Notes: generated by a model not told the origin, from the letters alone. A stretch of DNA of 64,000 nucleotides from Leptoclinus maculatus (GCA_032191485.1 JAVDOI010000013.1:1270559-1334558), one strand, 5' to 3'; positions 1 through 13,552 are shown, counted from the first letter of the stretch. Program-made: numbers and translations.

Positions 1-1865
1 TGCATTGCCTGATGTTTCCCATCGGGCGCTATTGTTGCATTGCCTTTCTGAATTTGTGTCATCATTCTTCAGACTGCATCAGCACGACTGAACTTTATAT
101 TAAATTCGTAATGGTTCATTAGACGTGGAGCTGTCAGAGGTTTACAATAGGGAGAGCAAATGGAACGAGTAAAAAAGAACAACAGGTTAAAAAGAGAACA
201 CAAACGAACTACTATCACGACTGTGACTATTAGGATTAAATGAATCCCATTGGGTACCATTGGGTGCACAAAAAGATTTGAGGTGACGTAAATAAAAGGG
301 CGGTTAAACCTCGAGGAAATGAAAATGGAAAATATGGAATTCATGTATTAATTTGAAGGTTATTTTGTCCCTTCGCTGGAGCGGAAACTTTTGCCTCATG
401 TGCATCACGTGACATGCAGTGTAGATGGATGCCTGTGCAGTGCAATGTGGACGTCTAACTGCTTTTATTATGAGGGTTAAAACCCTTAATATTTATTGTG
501 TGCTGTTATTATTTGCTGTCTGCCACAGCGGCTTAAATTGCCGTGAGCTGAAATGAGCTAGAAGCATGAAACATAACTTAATTAACGCGCCAAAAAAACA
601 GCTTTCTCAGCTTTGTGAAACTCGATCAGTGATGATCGCGATTTTGATTTAGATTTTGTCAGTTGAGCTGCTTCATCCTTTGAGTGAACCCACGGTTGTG
701 ACTTTACTTGATTCACTATGCAAGCGACCGTTACAGACCTCTACGATATGTTACACCAGACCAGATAACATCAGTCTGAAGTGTGGATGAGTGATATTAT
801 TGCACTAACCTGATGTTCATATGTCCATTTAGTTCATTTTAGAGGTCCGTTGTGCTCCTTCATCCTCGGCGTAATCACAGAATGTCTCATTCATGAAACT
901 AGTTTCCTTCCAAATAAACAACTATTTTCGACCGTCCTTGGAGGCAGGCCTGCAATTCATGAGAAAGTGCAGCCTGTTGTCCAACGCAGGTTACTGGGGT
1001 TCTGCAGCTGAACGCACTGGGATGTTTAAATATAGTGAAGAATGTCTTTCAAGTACACGTACGAGCTGAAAACCGGCCTTGGAATGATTCCTCAATCAGT
1101 GAAAACATAATGTTGCTTTTATTGTCGCTGCCATCCACTTCTCCATCCATGTCAGAAACCCTGGATCTGTTATCTGGGAAGCAGACTCTGCCGTTCGGTG
1201 TCCAGGTGGTCTTTTCTTTTCTATCCCAGAGGAGACATAACCTGCCAGGATGATGAAAGTCCCAAGTTGTCTGGCATCCCTTGAAGGAAGTGCAGGGTGA
1301 CCTCGCAAAACAGGAAGCCGTCGCGATGTTTTCAACTCGTCTCACCAATTTAATTCACAGCTATGTGATGCAAGTCAGTTTTTACGACCTCACCTGAGAG
1401 TAATTAGTGGATCAGATTCTACAGAAACATGAAACGGTTTCCTGCTGCTGAAGCACTTGATTTAAAAACCTTTGCCTGTAACACATTACCGCTCTCTTTC
1501 CAAGTCTTTCTTCCACAAGGTCTCAGCTGAGATTCACCCCATAAACTATATGTACACGTTGTTTTTTTACAGCTGTATTTTTTTAAAAACTCTCCCACCA
1601 TCTGGTCTCAGAGCTGACAGGAATCCGTTAGATACAAAGTTATGTTTCGTCCGAAGGCTGCATGAAGTTGTGTTTGTCTTTTTGTTGCTGCTGCTCTGCG
1701 GTTTTAGTCGCTGCCGGTGCTTTTGGGAGCGAGACCAACAAGGGGTTGACCGTATGATAATCTCATTAATCAGGACTCAACCATGAGAAGGCTGCAGCAT
1801 ACAACAAGGAAGCTATTACAATACGAAGTTGTTCTATTTTAATTAAAGCTGCCCTTAAGCTTTAA
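1..1865. other. intergenic, nothing recognised
   Basis: Both strands carry only short open frames of about 100 codons or fewer, with no recognisable domain, and no splice-consistent exon series was seen. I find no RNA gene or clear repeat here. Confidence 0.5.
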
Positions 1866-1892
1866 CACACAAACACACACACACACACACAC
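1866..1892. repeat. (CA)n microsatellite
   Basis: A short CA run follows an AT-rich stretch. It is ordinary fish microsatellite sequence. Confidence 0.85.
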
Positions 1893-2237
1893 AAAGAGGA
1901 GTGGTGGTGCTTGGAGCGTGTTTTGACGCGCGGGGCAGACTCCATACATCACCCATGTGCCCGTGCATGAGCAAAGCAATTACAGCACCCAGTGCCAAAG
2001 AGAGACGGAACAGAGTGAAAAACAAGCGCGTGATGAGCGTGTCCCCTTGAATTGATGGGTTTTGGAAGATGGCAAAGTGTTTATGTTGAACGCAGCTCCA
2101 CCGCGGGAGCTCCGCTGTCCCGCCTCCGTGCGCCGCTCATCATCCCATTCAAATGAAATGTAAATCCCCGGCTCTCCCCAGTTGCTTCCATGTCAATACC
2201 TCTTTGACTCCCCCCCCCCCCCAGACTCGTTCTCCTT

Positions 2238-2238
<1 letters not shown>

Positions 2239-2331
<93 letters not shown>
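2239..2331. repeat. (TC)n microsatellite
   Basis: About 46 uninterrupted TC units follow a short C run at 2211-2222. Open frames on both strands through this tract are only Ser-Leu or Arg-Glu repeats made by the microsatellite and are not genes. Confidence 0.95.
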
Positions 2332-2334
<3 letters not shown>

Positions 2335-2583
2335 CTTTCTTCCATCAGCTCGGGCTCTTTCTACCTGCCGCTGGTTTCCCATTACTTCCTTCTTCTGGTT
2401 TGCCAGAAAAGCGCTTCTGATGGCTTTTATCACACCGAACTCGACAAATCAATCTGGTTTCATACATCTGCTGTTGTCTTTTTATTTTTTTTAATATTTT
2501 GAGTGACTGTGGGATAGATCTCATTAACTCCAACCAAATTTGATTGCAATTACTCAGAATGCTCTTTGGGGCCTGTACATGTT

Positions 2584-2607
2584 GTGTGTGTGTGTGTGTG
2601 TGTGTGA
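2584..2607. repeat. (GT)n microsatellite
   Basis: A short, nearly pure GT run lies in otherwise unremarkable sequence. Confidence 0.85.
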
Positions 2608-3239
2608 TGACATTTAGTGTGTTACCAGTACATAGAGGAAACACAACACTACAAGTAATTAACAGTATGATAAACATGTTTTCCATTATGTTCGGGACAT
2701 TTTGTATTCTTAAAAATTCATCCTTTTTTTATTGACGTGCAGAAACCAATGAGCGTTAGCAGAGTGTCAGCAGGCAATCTCAAGAAAGCAATTATAGTTG
2801 TATCTTAGCATCACATCTGTTGATTTCTCATTTATATTTACACATTAAGTTGATGCTCCGATGCGGAGTGATTGACAGCTGGTGCACGTTAGGGGAGCTA
2901 TTCTTAAATAGGGCAGGCTGTATTGTTGAAGGATTAAATCATGATTTCGGTTTATTTTTGGTCAGAATGGATGGGTGTCTATCATTTGGAAGGTTATTTT
3001 TTGGAGAGTAACTGATGGTTGTATCCAGAGTGGGCAAGATTGACATCTCACTCAAGGACACTTTGACAAGTTAGTCTCATTTAGTTAAAGGTGTTTTGAG
3101 AGGTTTGCAGTCAGTTAGTGGTGTGAGACAGCAGGCACGACCAACAAAGCAGGTTTTGGCATATCACTCTAAAGAAAGTAATAAAATAAAGATGTTTAGT
3201 TTAAAGGGATTCATGAAACACTTTGGTTTTTATCAAGAG

Positions 3240-3590
3240 GCAACCTCTGGGTCTGAAAAGTTAAGCCAACGGGGAAGTGACAAAACTGCAGTTACCTCGA
3301 ATGGCCACTGGAGGCTGCCTCCAAAAAGGTGGTCAATCTCCAAAAACATGGTGAAATGCACAACTTTACATCAAACCTGGTACAAAAAAACGATTTGACT
3401 AGAGATTGAGACCACAAACTCATGTTTACAATGTTTACTGAGGTAATAAATCAAGAGAGAAGTAGAGTCATCTTCTCATAGAGTTCTATACAACCAGAGG
3501 AGTCGCCCCCTGGTGGACACTAGAGAGAATGCGGGTTTAAGAGACTTCTGCAGTGGCTTCACTCGTCAGAACCGGAGGTTGCCGTCTGGT
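3240..3590 (-). repeat. dispersed teleost repeat, copy 1
   Basis: This stretch is closely similar to the reverse complement of 21775-21985. The shared core includes the block with GAGGAGTCGCCCCCTGGTGG (about 3499-3518) and the block with TTTACAATGTTTACTGAGG (about 3424-3442). Two diverged copies 18 kb apart in opposite orientation show that it is an interspersed element. I recognise the core as common in fish genomes but cannot name the family. The coding-like open frame at 3096-3398 overlaps the element and should not be taken as a gene. Confidence 0.75.
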
Positions 3591-3599
3591 GTCGACCCA

Positions 3600-6500
3600 G
3601 AGGGCATTGACGCCAAACAATTATTCTTGTTTAATTTGGAGGACAATATATGGCTTCATAGCTGCAAGATATTCCACTTTCTTCATCCGATAGCGGTTGA
3701 TGAGAGTGAATGTATATTTGAATATTTCCTTGAGAATAGGTACCCTGCTACAGAAAACATTTAGCATAATGGGAAATGCTTTCTTTGGATTCTGCTGCAA
3801 CTGCCAGGTGTTTTTTGGTGTAGAAATCTTGAATATTAACATAATAAATGCAAATAAATAACCAGTCGCAACAGAGGTTGATAACGTTGTGTGTGTGTGT
3901 ATTAATACCTTTGTCCGCCATATGGGTTTTTCATTCTGCGATGATGCTTTGAGCGCTGCATGGATTTCCTACATTAGCCGGCGGAAGCTACAGTAAAAGG
4001 CATCATTACATGTGCAGGGAATATTCTCCGGCTGCCTCGGCACCATATGTCATCATCCAAAATCGACTGCAAAACCAACATTCGGTGGCATTGTCTGTTG
4101 GGGTGAAGAAGAAAAAAAAGAAGAGAATATCCTCGAGCCCGGCTTACGTTCTTGCTCGGGGCAGATTGGGGATTCAGCCGAAGACTTACTTAGGGATGTG
4201 GACAGCTGAGCTCATTCCGCTGGGCGATGAGTTTCAGATACCAGGATGAGATTGTGGAATAGGACCAGAGTAATCCCAGGTCACCTTCACACAGCATCAG
4301 TCCCTATGGGCACCAGCTACCCTCCATATCACTTCCACGACACTTCCTCCCTTGTCTGGCCATCCATCGGTCTTAGTTTTTCATTTTCTTTTACACCCCC
4401 TTCTCAAATCCCTTCATCTTCTTCGAACTGCTCCAAACACCCACTAAATTGGCTTAGCTGGGAAGCCAGTTGTGTCTTCCATATGACGAGAGAGTTATAT
4501 GATCAAGGATGTACAAATACACTGTCTTATTGGTTCAGGTGACAAGAACCAGGGGAAACTATAGACACTTCAGATCGCACTATGTGAGGCAGAGAGCATC
4601 TATTCTATGCCTTTAGGTGGATTATGAATCACTGCCACAGACTTTACCTATAACTAAAATAATGTTTAGATAGTGTAGGCTTTAGGGACGATCGGTGGAG
4701 ACATGTCACTATGGTCCTCTCTCCTCATCTCAACTAACTGGAGAGCAGTCGATGCAGTTTATTATTCTAGTTCTTGATAATTTGATATCCTGTATTTGGT
4801 ACTTCTATATGTTGAAACACATTCTGCTTGTAATTTTGTGCCGTGTTTTAGCTTTGAAGTGCAGAACTGTCCTCTCATCAGCAGCGTGCAAACCGCAAAA
4901 ACATCTCGACTTTGCTTTAAGATCTTTTCTTTTTTATCTGCCGTCGACTTGTTTTCTTTCATCACAGACCAGTCAGGTGGCTATACATGAGTTTCCCCTC
5001 ACATGTCATATCACATTAGTCAGATACACAGCTCTTTCATTGTGCAGCTATAGGCCTATGTGTGATCTTAGTGAGGAACCTACCGTAAGACAGATTACAC
5101 GTGTGAACCCGAGGTTCACCAGGCACACGCAAAGTGCACGAAGCTCTGCATTGAGAATAATGAATACTGTATTACCCGGTGGAGTTGACTACCCTCCCCC
5201 TGCACTTAAATGGAATGAATGAAAATGTGCTTTCTGCCTACTGTAATCAACATTTAAAGATGGCAGCGGAGCAAAACGTTGCTTTAAGACATACTGATTT
5301 GAAGATGTGTGCATTCTTGTTTCTTTAATTCCTCTCTAATGACTTTCAACGAATGCGGTTTCCTTTTTAATTTGCATTTGGATTAAAAGGTTGTGACTTT
5401 TTTGCAAATCCTCATTTTATCGCTGCAGAGCCTGTTTCACACTTTGTTAGTTCAAACTTATTGGCAATTTTCTCTTCACCAGGCAGTTCTGACTGCTGTG
5501 CATCAGCTGGAAGAAGAGAGAGCGCATGCTGCTCTGCCCTCTGGTGTTCATTTGCAGAGAAGTCCTCCTCATGTTTGCCACGATCGTCCCTATCTGCTGT
5601 CTCCTGGAGGAGACAACATCTAATGCTGTGTGCAGACGTGCCATTCCCTTAATTGTTTTGCTTGAAGATGATGCTTGATTGATGTCTGTGCATATTGTCG
5701 GGGCATCAACATGAAGAATTGATGATCCGGTGTTGACAAGAACAAGAGAAGACAATTAATTTCTCATGTCTACATGAGGCATACGTCCTACGGGGGGGGG
5801 GTGCTTACATCGCAGAAAACATGCAGGGTTTACATGGTCGAACTGTGGCGAACATGTGACGTGCACTCATCAAAAGTGTGTCGAGTTTAAAGATGAATGA
5901 AGGCAGATTTCGGGCCGATCTGATCTCGGATTCCCAGCGAGCTGGTGGAATCCTTTTGCATCTGTGAGCTTCTGATGTAGATATAAAGCTCACAGATGCT
6001 TCTTTTGATCTCTGCAGGAGTTCGTCTGCTTCATGTAGATACAGCCGACTGTGGATAGTCCACTTCTCCTTCAGTGTGACTGGATGAGGGAGACGTAGGG
6101 ACGCTTATCCAAAGGAAATGCACCTTTCACCTGCGATACGCGTACATTTGCTTTTCCTAAGAGCTGCCTGAAGAGAGACGGCACAACGTTGAGTGCAACA
6201 CAGTCGCACAGTACACAACATGGCATTTACTTTATGTTTGTAAACCCTGTTCCTATATGTCTATGTCTGTATATGTTATGGTCTCTATGTAACGTCACTT
6301 TACAGATTATTAAAGAAGAAAACTCAGATCTTATAGACACAGTGTAGACATTGTACAAACCAGCATGGATCCCATTAACACAGATAACTGTGGTAATAAT
6401 TGAATTCTACAGAATATTCATAATAACGTGTTTAATTAGTTTGATATTTATCTCAGAAATCCTCACAGCAACATCAAACTGCTGAGTTATTTCATGATTG

Positions 6501-8300
6501 TACATAATATATGATATATGGAATATTTAATAAAACCACTGATCCAGACCGGATGTGCTTAAATTCCTGAGTTTTTTGGTTGAGTTTGCGTTCCCTGAAG
6601 TCGGCTGTCTTTCAAAAACATGCCACATGCTCCGTCACTGGTCGTCCACTCGTCTGCTCTCGTGATGTATCTCGCTGAATCCAAATATATATATTTTTTT
6701 TTTGCTGCATTCTGGCAACTTCTGATTATTGTCAGAGAGCTTTAATTTCCATCTCACTGCTCAACTCCATTTTCCTGCCACGTTCACATCATTCATTGCT
6801 ATTATTACCACTTTCTGACATGTTGAAATTGCTCACATCAACTCAAAGTGGTTATTACTGTACAACTGGGCATCTAACAGCTTTAATATGTCTTACTTGG
6901 TGCTGAATGATAAACATATTAAATAAACGTGGCCTCACGTCAGTCCCAATCCGGCATTCCAGCTGGTTTTAATCATGCAAACCTCTAGTTGATCAGCTCT
7001 GCCTGTCTTTTTGAGAACATCTGCAGGAGAAGTAGTCCTTCAGCCTGAAGTTTTCTTAGACTCGGTACATAAATGTAAAACATCCAACACGTTCTCACCC
7101 CGTGTAGCTTTAGTGCTTTAAGCTTCCAACTAATAATGCTCTATGTCCTCCTAGTGTCAGTCTTGGACGTGTCAGGCACAGCGTGTCAATATACGCTTCT
7201 TACATCCATCGTGTCTTATTTTCTAGTTTCACACTCGACATGAACAGTGGTCTCCTGGGTGAAAGTCCTGCGTTTGTTTGACCCATCCACCTCCATTGGG
7301 AGAGAGAACGATCACACCCACACCATGCATTTGAACTACTATTGCCTTTTATCTAAGTTCATTTTTATAGAAGTACTTTTTCTAAGAAAGTTCATTTCTT
7401 TGAGCATAATATTCTACCACTCTGTTCATCTCTGAATATAACTTAATACCATACGTTTGATTATCTTGTTCTCTAAAGTTCAGTGAACTAAATATAGTTT
7501 CACATTTTCACAACTCATGAGACTGAACTAATTATGCAACATAAGTTTAATGTTCACATGTTCAAGGCAGCAGTTGAATGACCTTAAACTTTGTGCATAC
7601 TCAAGTCCCTCAAAGTTGTCTTGTGTCTACTTCTAACCATCCTGACTGAGTTTAATTTGTACTTTTGTTTGACTCCTTGTGCATTGTGCAATTCACCTTT
7701 TTTAAAAACTCAGTTGTCAGTTCAACAATAGCTGTTGTTGCATCACATCAGAGCTGACGGGGCCTCCTAAAGGCCCAGCAGTAGGATCTCATCAACACCT
7801 CCTCTTCAACACTAACAGTGTACGGTTATCTATCGGCACACACAGTCATGTGGTTCACACCATCACACCTGGCTGGTGAAGGACAAACAAACAGCAAACC
7901 CGTGAGCTGTAGCGTGCAGACAGTTTAATGCTTCAACTGGGAAACTTATCGGCACGTTTTGTTTTTAATTTTCAACACCAAACGCATACATTTCCATTAG
8001 CACTCAGGCTTAAGTTTATTTTATTTGACAAGCCAGTTTAGAGCTTTAACAAACTCATTTGTATACAGTAGTATTTTATTTCCCAAAGATCGTCTACAGG
8101 TAGACTTGTGGGCTCATCCCTAAAGGTCCTAAAGTTCACCATCACATAGGATCACCTCTGGTTTTGTTGGTCCAAGTTTGTACCAAAGTTGCCTTTTTTA
8201 TGATTCCAAAAGGTATAATGAATGTGCAACCTTCACATACTTGAACATTGATTCCCAAAAGAGAAAGCTCTCTTAAGTTAAACAGCCCTACACTACGGGT
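3600..8300. other. intergenic, nothing recognised
   Basis: This is AT-rich intergenic sequence with only short open frames. The longest (4695-5222, 175 codons) has no recognisable domain, no homology I can recall and no splice context. A G run sits near 5791-5801 and an AT run near 6688-6712. No gene is supported. Confidence 0.45.
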
Positions 8301-8333
8301 ATCCACAGTGTATCCACAGTGTATCCACAGAGT
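8299..8333. repeat. 11-bp triplicate
   Basis: Three consecutive units of GTATCCACAGT, the last with a final A, form a tiny tandem repeat. No function is evident. Confidence 0.8.
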
Positions 8334-8339
8334 GGAGAG

Positions 8340-9060
8340 CAGTTCTGATTGCTGCCTGATTACACGAGGCTGCTAATCAGCGTGGAAACATCTGTCAGCA
8401 CGGGGACATTCAGGATGCACAAACTGCACAAAACAGACACGTCAAACAAAGACTTAGCTTCAGTTCACTAAGCATTCTGTTATATTTTCCAATTTAATAT
8501 TTCTCTGTAATCAGAACGCTTTAATAGGAAGATTAGAGGATTTCACGGTTAACTTACCGGTTACAGTACCTGTAAGGTGAGCACTGTACTGTATTTAATA
8601 TACACAGTAATATACAGTGAGGAGACAGTCAGACCAGTTCTCAAGTGAGCCAGCAGATGTTGCTGTCAGACAGGTTTCAAGATTCATGGAGCTCACAGTG
8701 AGGAGACGCAATGTTTTTAACAAACTTTGTAATAAGTGAAAATGAACAAAATGAACAAAATAGAAAACAATAACATTTGCTCCACAGAATGATGTTGACT
8801 ATTTCTTCCAATGTTTGTCTTTCAAGAACATACTGGATACTTTTACCTCTTCACTTGAATAATGATCTAATGAGCATACAGTATCTAATATATCAGTTAC
8901 ACAATCAACACTTTATTCAGTTTGTCCTATCGATCTTTTTAAAAGGTGTCATTTCATCACGCTAGAAACATCTCAGATATATCAGCTATTTTCTAACTCT
9001 ATACTTCAAACATACAATTTTACTATTATTCATCTTGAATACTAGATAATAATAATAATA
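8340..9060. other. AT-rich intergenic stretch
   Basis: I see no gene, RNA or recognisable repeat. A short AAT run closes the stretch at about 9046-9060. Confidence 0.45.
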
Positions 9061-9064
9061 AAAG

Positions 9065-9300
9065 AGCGACGACGAGGCAACGAGCTCCCCGCCGTGCTTC
9101 CTGTTTCCGTTTCCCGCGGGGAAAGTGCTCATAATCATTTCAGAAACACCTCGTCACGATCTCCCCGTTCAACCCGACGACTGATATTTGGTGGCAGGAG
9201 CTTCATCCGCCGTCATCCCGATACCTCGACCGGATTCTCACGTCACGTTTCACGAGGGGACGTCACACGAGTCCGGCCAGCTGTTGTTCTGTAATCCTGC
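9065..9300. promoter_or_regulatory. CpG-rich patch, possible regulatory DNA
   Basis: About 235 bp are visibly richer in CpG than the AT-rich DNA on both sides. They contain GACGTCAC and CACGTCACG, which resemble CREB/ATF half-sites. A 66-codon open frame (9094-9294) fits inside but has no recognisable product. The patch could be an unmethylated regulatory element, a promoter fragment or part of an unrecognised transposon. Assignment is weak. Confidence 0.25.
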
Positions 9301-10955
9301 TGACGCACAAACAAACACAACCTCCTTAATCATATTGAAACAATCAGAAAAGTAGACTTTCATAAATAAACCCCAAATATCTAAATAGTGTTTGCTTATC
9401 TGAATCATGCAGGGAATATGATGGTAGGTCACAATGCATTCTGGGTAAGCGTGCCCCTTGACTGCCAATCAGTGTGCACTTACTCCCTTAGCTCATGAAT
9501 TATTTATCTCAAAACTCCACGACAAGGGACAAGAATAACAATCAGGGAGCGGGGGGGGGGATTTAGCATCACAATCCGATAACAATGTTGGACTCAAGTC
9601 GGACCGTTCAAAACAACAAAAACTCAAGAAAACTCAATCCTGTAGCAGAACCAGAGACGTTTTTATTTGATGCACAATCCACAATGCAACACAACCGCCG
9701 ATAGTTGGCTGAGGTTGCTATGCTAGTAGCAGCTAATGTAGCCTCGTTCCCCCGCCTCCTGATTGTTTTTTCAAAATCAATATGTTTTGGCAGCTATCGT
9801 GGAATTTGTGCAATTAGCAAATTGCAAACCATCCTGACAGCGTGGTCCTTTGAGGACAAGTTATATAAGGGTTATATAAACCTGCTCTGTGGGGGTAGAA
9901 ATAAACTGCTGTCAGCCTGAATATACTCACTGTCCAATTAGTAACCAAAAAAACACATGTATTCACATCCCACACGACACCGTGAGGTCTGACCAGTGGT
10001 TCTGGACACACCAGGGTATTAAACCGCATCACTGGAGCCTCAGACAATCAGTCGGTCTGCATCAAATCAGACTAAAAGTGGATGCATTAATGACATTTTA
10101 AAGTGCTTTGGATAAAAACTTCCCTGAAAAATATTTTCCTCTTATGAAAATGTGAATGTCAAGTGAATAAAGAAGCCCTTTTTTACCGACATTGATTTCC
10201 TCCAGACAATAGAAATTCAAAGGTATCCTGAGTGCTTTTTCTATCAAAAACAAAATGAAGTGATCTCTTATTATTTTGCCTCCTATTTCCATTTAGACGG
10301 ATGATTTTAACATGTGAACACATTACTTAAGGCCTTAACACACAGAGGGTGTTCTGAAGAACTGACACGAAAATACTAAATACTCACCAACAAATATTTT
10401 GCATTAAAAGTACTCATGTCATAAAGTCCTTAAAAAGGTACGTTGACTTGGGATTTAATCAAACACCTACGTGTTTAAAGGCCTTCAATGCTTTCTCAAG
10501 CTGCCTGGTAAAAAGCTCCAGATAACAGCATCGACTCACCGCTCGACTCGAGGGTCCACTTTGACACGCGAGACTCGTTAGTCCAGGCTCTGTACGCGAT
10601 CGCTCCAGAAAGCTCTGCCTTCGTATATGAAATGATCAATTATAAATGGAGCATCATTGGCCTCAGAGACGCACACTTTCATCTGGTGTACTTGTGTGTG
10701 TGTGTGGATGAGTTGAATACAAAGATCTATATAAAGATGTGAGATGTGATCGCACTGCGGGCGGAGACTAAATCATAAGGATGCTTGTTAACACCAGATG
10801 TAAATGTGTAGCGGCCCCGAGGTCATGATGCAGATATCGAGATACACATCGCTTCTCACCACCAGGTGGAAATGGGGTCAGTGTGTGCAAATAAAACAAC
10901 AGAGCTGATTACCAGTGTTTACACCGTGTGTTGTTGATTTCTTAACATATGATAT
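9301..10955. other. intergenic, nothing recognised
   Basis: This is AT-rich DNA with short open frames only. A G run occurs at about 9549-9559. No gene or named repeat is seen. Confidence 0.45.
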
Positions 10956-10959
10956 TTAT

Positions 10960-11490
10960 TCATGGGCGGATTATGAGACAATGGGCCCCTGGGCGCAGAG
11001 ATGCAATGGGCCCCCCACGCCTCCGATATAAGAACACGAGCCACGGATTCAAAGAGACATATTTCTGGTCGTTTTGCATCTCTTTGTTGACGTTTTGCGT
11101 CCCTTTTTTTGGTCGTTTTCCATCTCTGAGTTCATTTTGCGCCACTTTGTGGTCCTTTTGCATCCTTCCGTGGTCTCTTTGCCTCCTTTGAAAGTCATTT
11201 TATGGCTCTTTTTGGGCATTTTGAATCTCGTTGTAGTTGTTTTGCGTCTCTTCGGGGTCATTTTGCGTCTCTCTGTGGTCTTTTTGCATCTCTTTGAAGT
11301 TATCTTGCACCTCTTAACAGTCCTTTTCGGTCGCTTTGCCTCTTGGAAGTCATTTTGTGGCATTTTACATCTCTTTGTATATATTGTGCGTCTCTTCGTG
11401 GTCTTTTTGTATCTCTCTTTGGTTGTTTTGCATCTCTCTGGAGTCCTTTTGGGTCCCAGGGCCTGTGCCCAGTAGGCCTGTTCGGTCATC
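10960..11490. repeat. 21-bp-unit array with GGGCCC-rich ends
   Basis: The core, about 11073-11450, is an imperfect tandem array whose unit reads roughly GTCATTTTGCGTCTCTTTGTG. On the left lies a block ending GACAATGGGCCCCTGGGC (about 10978-10995). On the right is GGTCCCAGGGCCTGTGCCCA (about 11452-11471), which is roughly inverted relative to the left block. This suggests a non-autonomous element with an internal minisatellite. Open frames on both strands across the core repeat 7 residues because 21 is a multiple of 3; they are not genes. Related arrays lie at 32160-32660 and 42975-43050. Confidence 0.7.
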
Positions 11491-12810
11491 CCTCCATGTA
11501 TTTACCAGTGACCACTAGCCACCTGAACATCTACTCGTTGAAGTCATCATGTACATGTAAAGGCTATGACCTCAAATTCCCGTTCACACGTCTTAAGTTA
11601 GGACCTTTGAGATGCTTTTGCCATCTATTTTCTGCCCCCAAATGCCAAAGAAAAAAAACGATTCCCCTCGAATTTCCATTTCAAAGCCGACATTTCATTT
11701 TGAAAAAGACTCAAAAGATAAGAAACACAAGAGCTGTGGATGTGCATTGTTAGCTGATGGACAATTAGATTTGAGTGTAGCTGCTGTGAGCTCTCGTTGA
11801 TCCATGCCGCCCTCTCGTTAGCGCCGGCTCATGTGTACATCAAAGTGATTTGTTGAATGAGCGTAGCGTGCCCTGCATTGTAATAAGTCCATACTGGTGT
11901 CTGTGGGTGGAGTCATTGCCAAATATTGCTAAATTACAACAAAACTCACTTAGCAAACACACAGGGCCAAAATTGCGAATGAATACAAGAGTAAATAAAT
12001 GAGCACATCGGGGTGAATCAGTCCTTTTCCCCTGTGCTTGATGCTTACTCACACACTATGAAGGCCACTAAGTGGACAGTATTCGTCGCGCCTCTGTCAC
12101 ATCTCATTATTTGATTAACTCAGAGCAGACACCCTGACACCTCACTCTGCTATAGTATCTGTCTGGCTTGTCCAAACAGAGACATGATCTTTGCTACTAA
12201 GGCGCTGGTCTTTAGTCCCCTTTAGAGCTTTTGGAAGCTTAATAGATGAATATTGATGACCACAAGATTCCCAAACATATATTTCACTTCTGATCAAAAA
12301 TGACAAAGGACTGTTTTTAGAGGTGGGGGAGCAAATGAATGCTTCCACCGTGTAAACCTGTGGAGAGTGAAAGCAGTGAGTGCCGGTGTGGGCTTCCATT
12401 AATACTAATTATAGAGCTGCAGCAAGGGAGGGCTGTCTGTGCCATTTGCCGCTTTCATGAAACTGCCTTATCAGATTCCATTAACTTGTCTGTGTCTATG
12501 CGTTAAGGTGAACATGTGCTGGGGAACCATGTGAACACAAAAACAATAAAGACCCAAACACGTGCCTGTTATCTGTCCTTAAACTGACTGCCCAGACGTT
12601 TTGTTTTTTTGGAGTTTGTGCATTCTTAGCTCCCGTGTCAATGTCTGCCTCAAATACATCAGATCGTATTTTGGTGTAATGAACTGTGTTACCGGTATAG
12701 CTGTTGTTCTGATTAGTGAAATTGCAAGAAATTGTCTTGATCCCTGCATTTGTCATATTTCACCGAACCTGTCTTTCCGAGAAAATGCAACAAGCTGTGA
12801 TTACCGGAAC
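11491..12810. other. intergenic, nothing recognised
   Basis: Only short open frames without recognisable products are present on either strand, and no repeat family was identified. Confidence 0.45.
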
Positions 12811-12812
12811 AT

Positions 12813-13377
12813 TTAAAGCGATAGTCCAGATCTTTTGAAGTGTATGAGGTACTTATCTATAGTCGCTGTATTACCTACAGTGGACGGCGGTCGGCACGCC
12901 CCATCCCCCAGTTTGGAGAAGCAGACCCGAGTACCGGCACAGCAGCAAAGCAGCATGTACTGCTGTCAGCAAAACGTAAATTAGCCACATAAAACAATGG
13001 CCAGTTTTTAAGTGTACGCTATATTTAGAATATTTGTCACTGGTTTAACTTGCTCTGAGACATCTATCCACATGTCTGACAGAGAACTGAAGCCATGGTG
13101 AACCCGAACTAACCAAAGTCACACAAACAAACTAACCGACCAGCAACCCGAGTCTTGTGGCTTCAGTCCCCCGTCAGAAACAGTTGTCTCATTATCAAGT
13201 AAATAGGTGAAAATATTCTGAATATAGAGTACAATTTAACTGATATTGAGGCTTTGCTCCCGTGTGGTAACTCCTGTCTGCTTAGCCAAGCCGGTGGCAT
13301 GCAGACCGTCATCTGTTCGGCATTTATACGGAGAAGTAACTCATACAACTTCAAAAGACCCACAACTTTCCCTTTAA
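12813..13377. mobile_element. foldback (long inverted repeat) element, TTAA-ended
   Basis: The left arm (12813-13094) and the reverse complement of the right arm (13159-13377) align along almost their whole length. Shared blocks include TCTTTTGAAGT near the tips, GCAGAC..GAGT..AC in the middle and AGAATATTT then ACTGAAGCC near the loop. The loop is about 64 nt (13095-13158). The left arm carries roughly 60 nt more than the right. Both ends read TTAAAG inward (TTAA at 12813-12816 and 13374-13377), consistent with a piggyBac-type TTAA target, although TTAA could simply be part of the terminal repeat. There is no transposase inside, so it would be non-autonomous. The family name is not known to me. 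Confidence 0.75.
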
Positions 13378-13552
13378 CGTCGGTTGTGTAACCGGCTGAA
13401 AGGTGGGCTGAAATACAGCGAATTAGTCGTCTCCTGGCACAGCTCAGCCACGGACATGAAGTCCATTTGGGCCATTTTCTCTCATAGCTTCCGCTGCTCA
13501 TACTTCCGTGCGGTTAACTCTAATTGTTTGAATTATTTAAGCTCATTCGTGT

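Noticed and set aside
4695..5222. 175-codon open frame
   Set aside because: No domain, no repeat of known type, no splice or promoter context; a chance frame in AT-rich DNA is likely.
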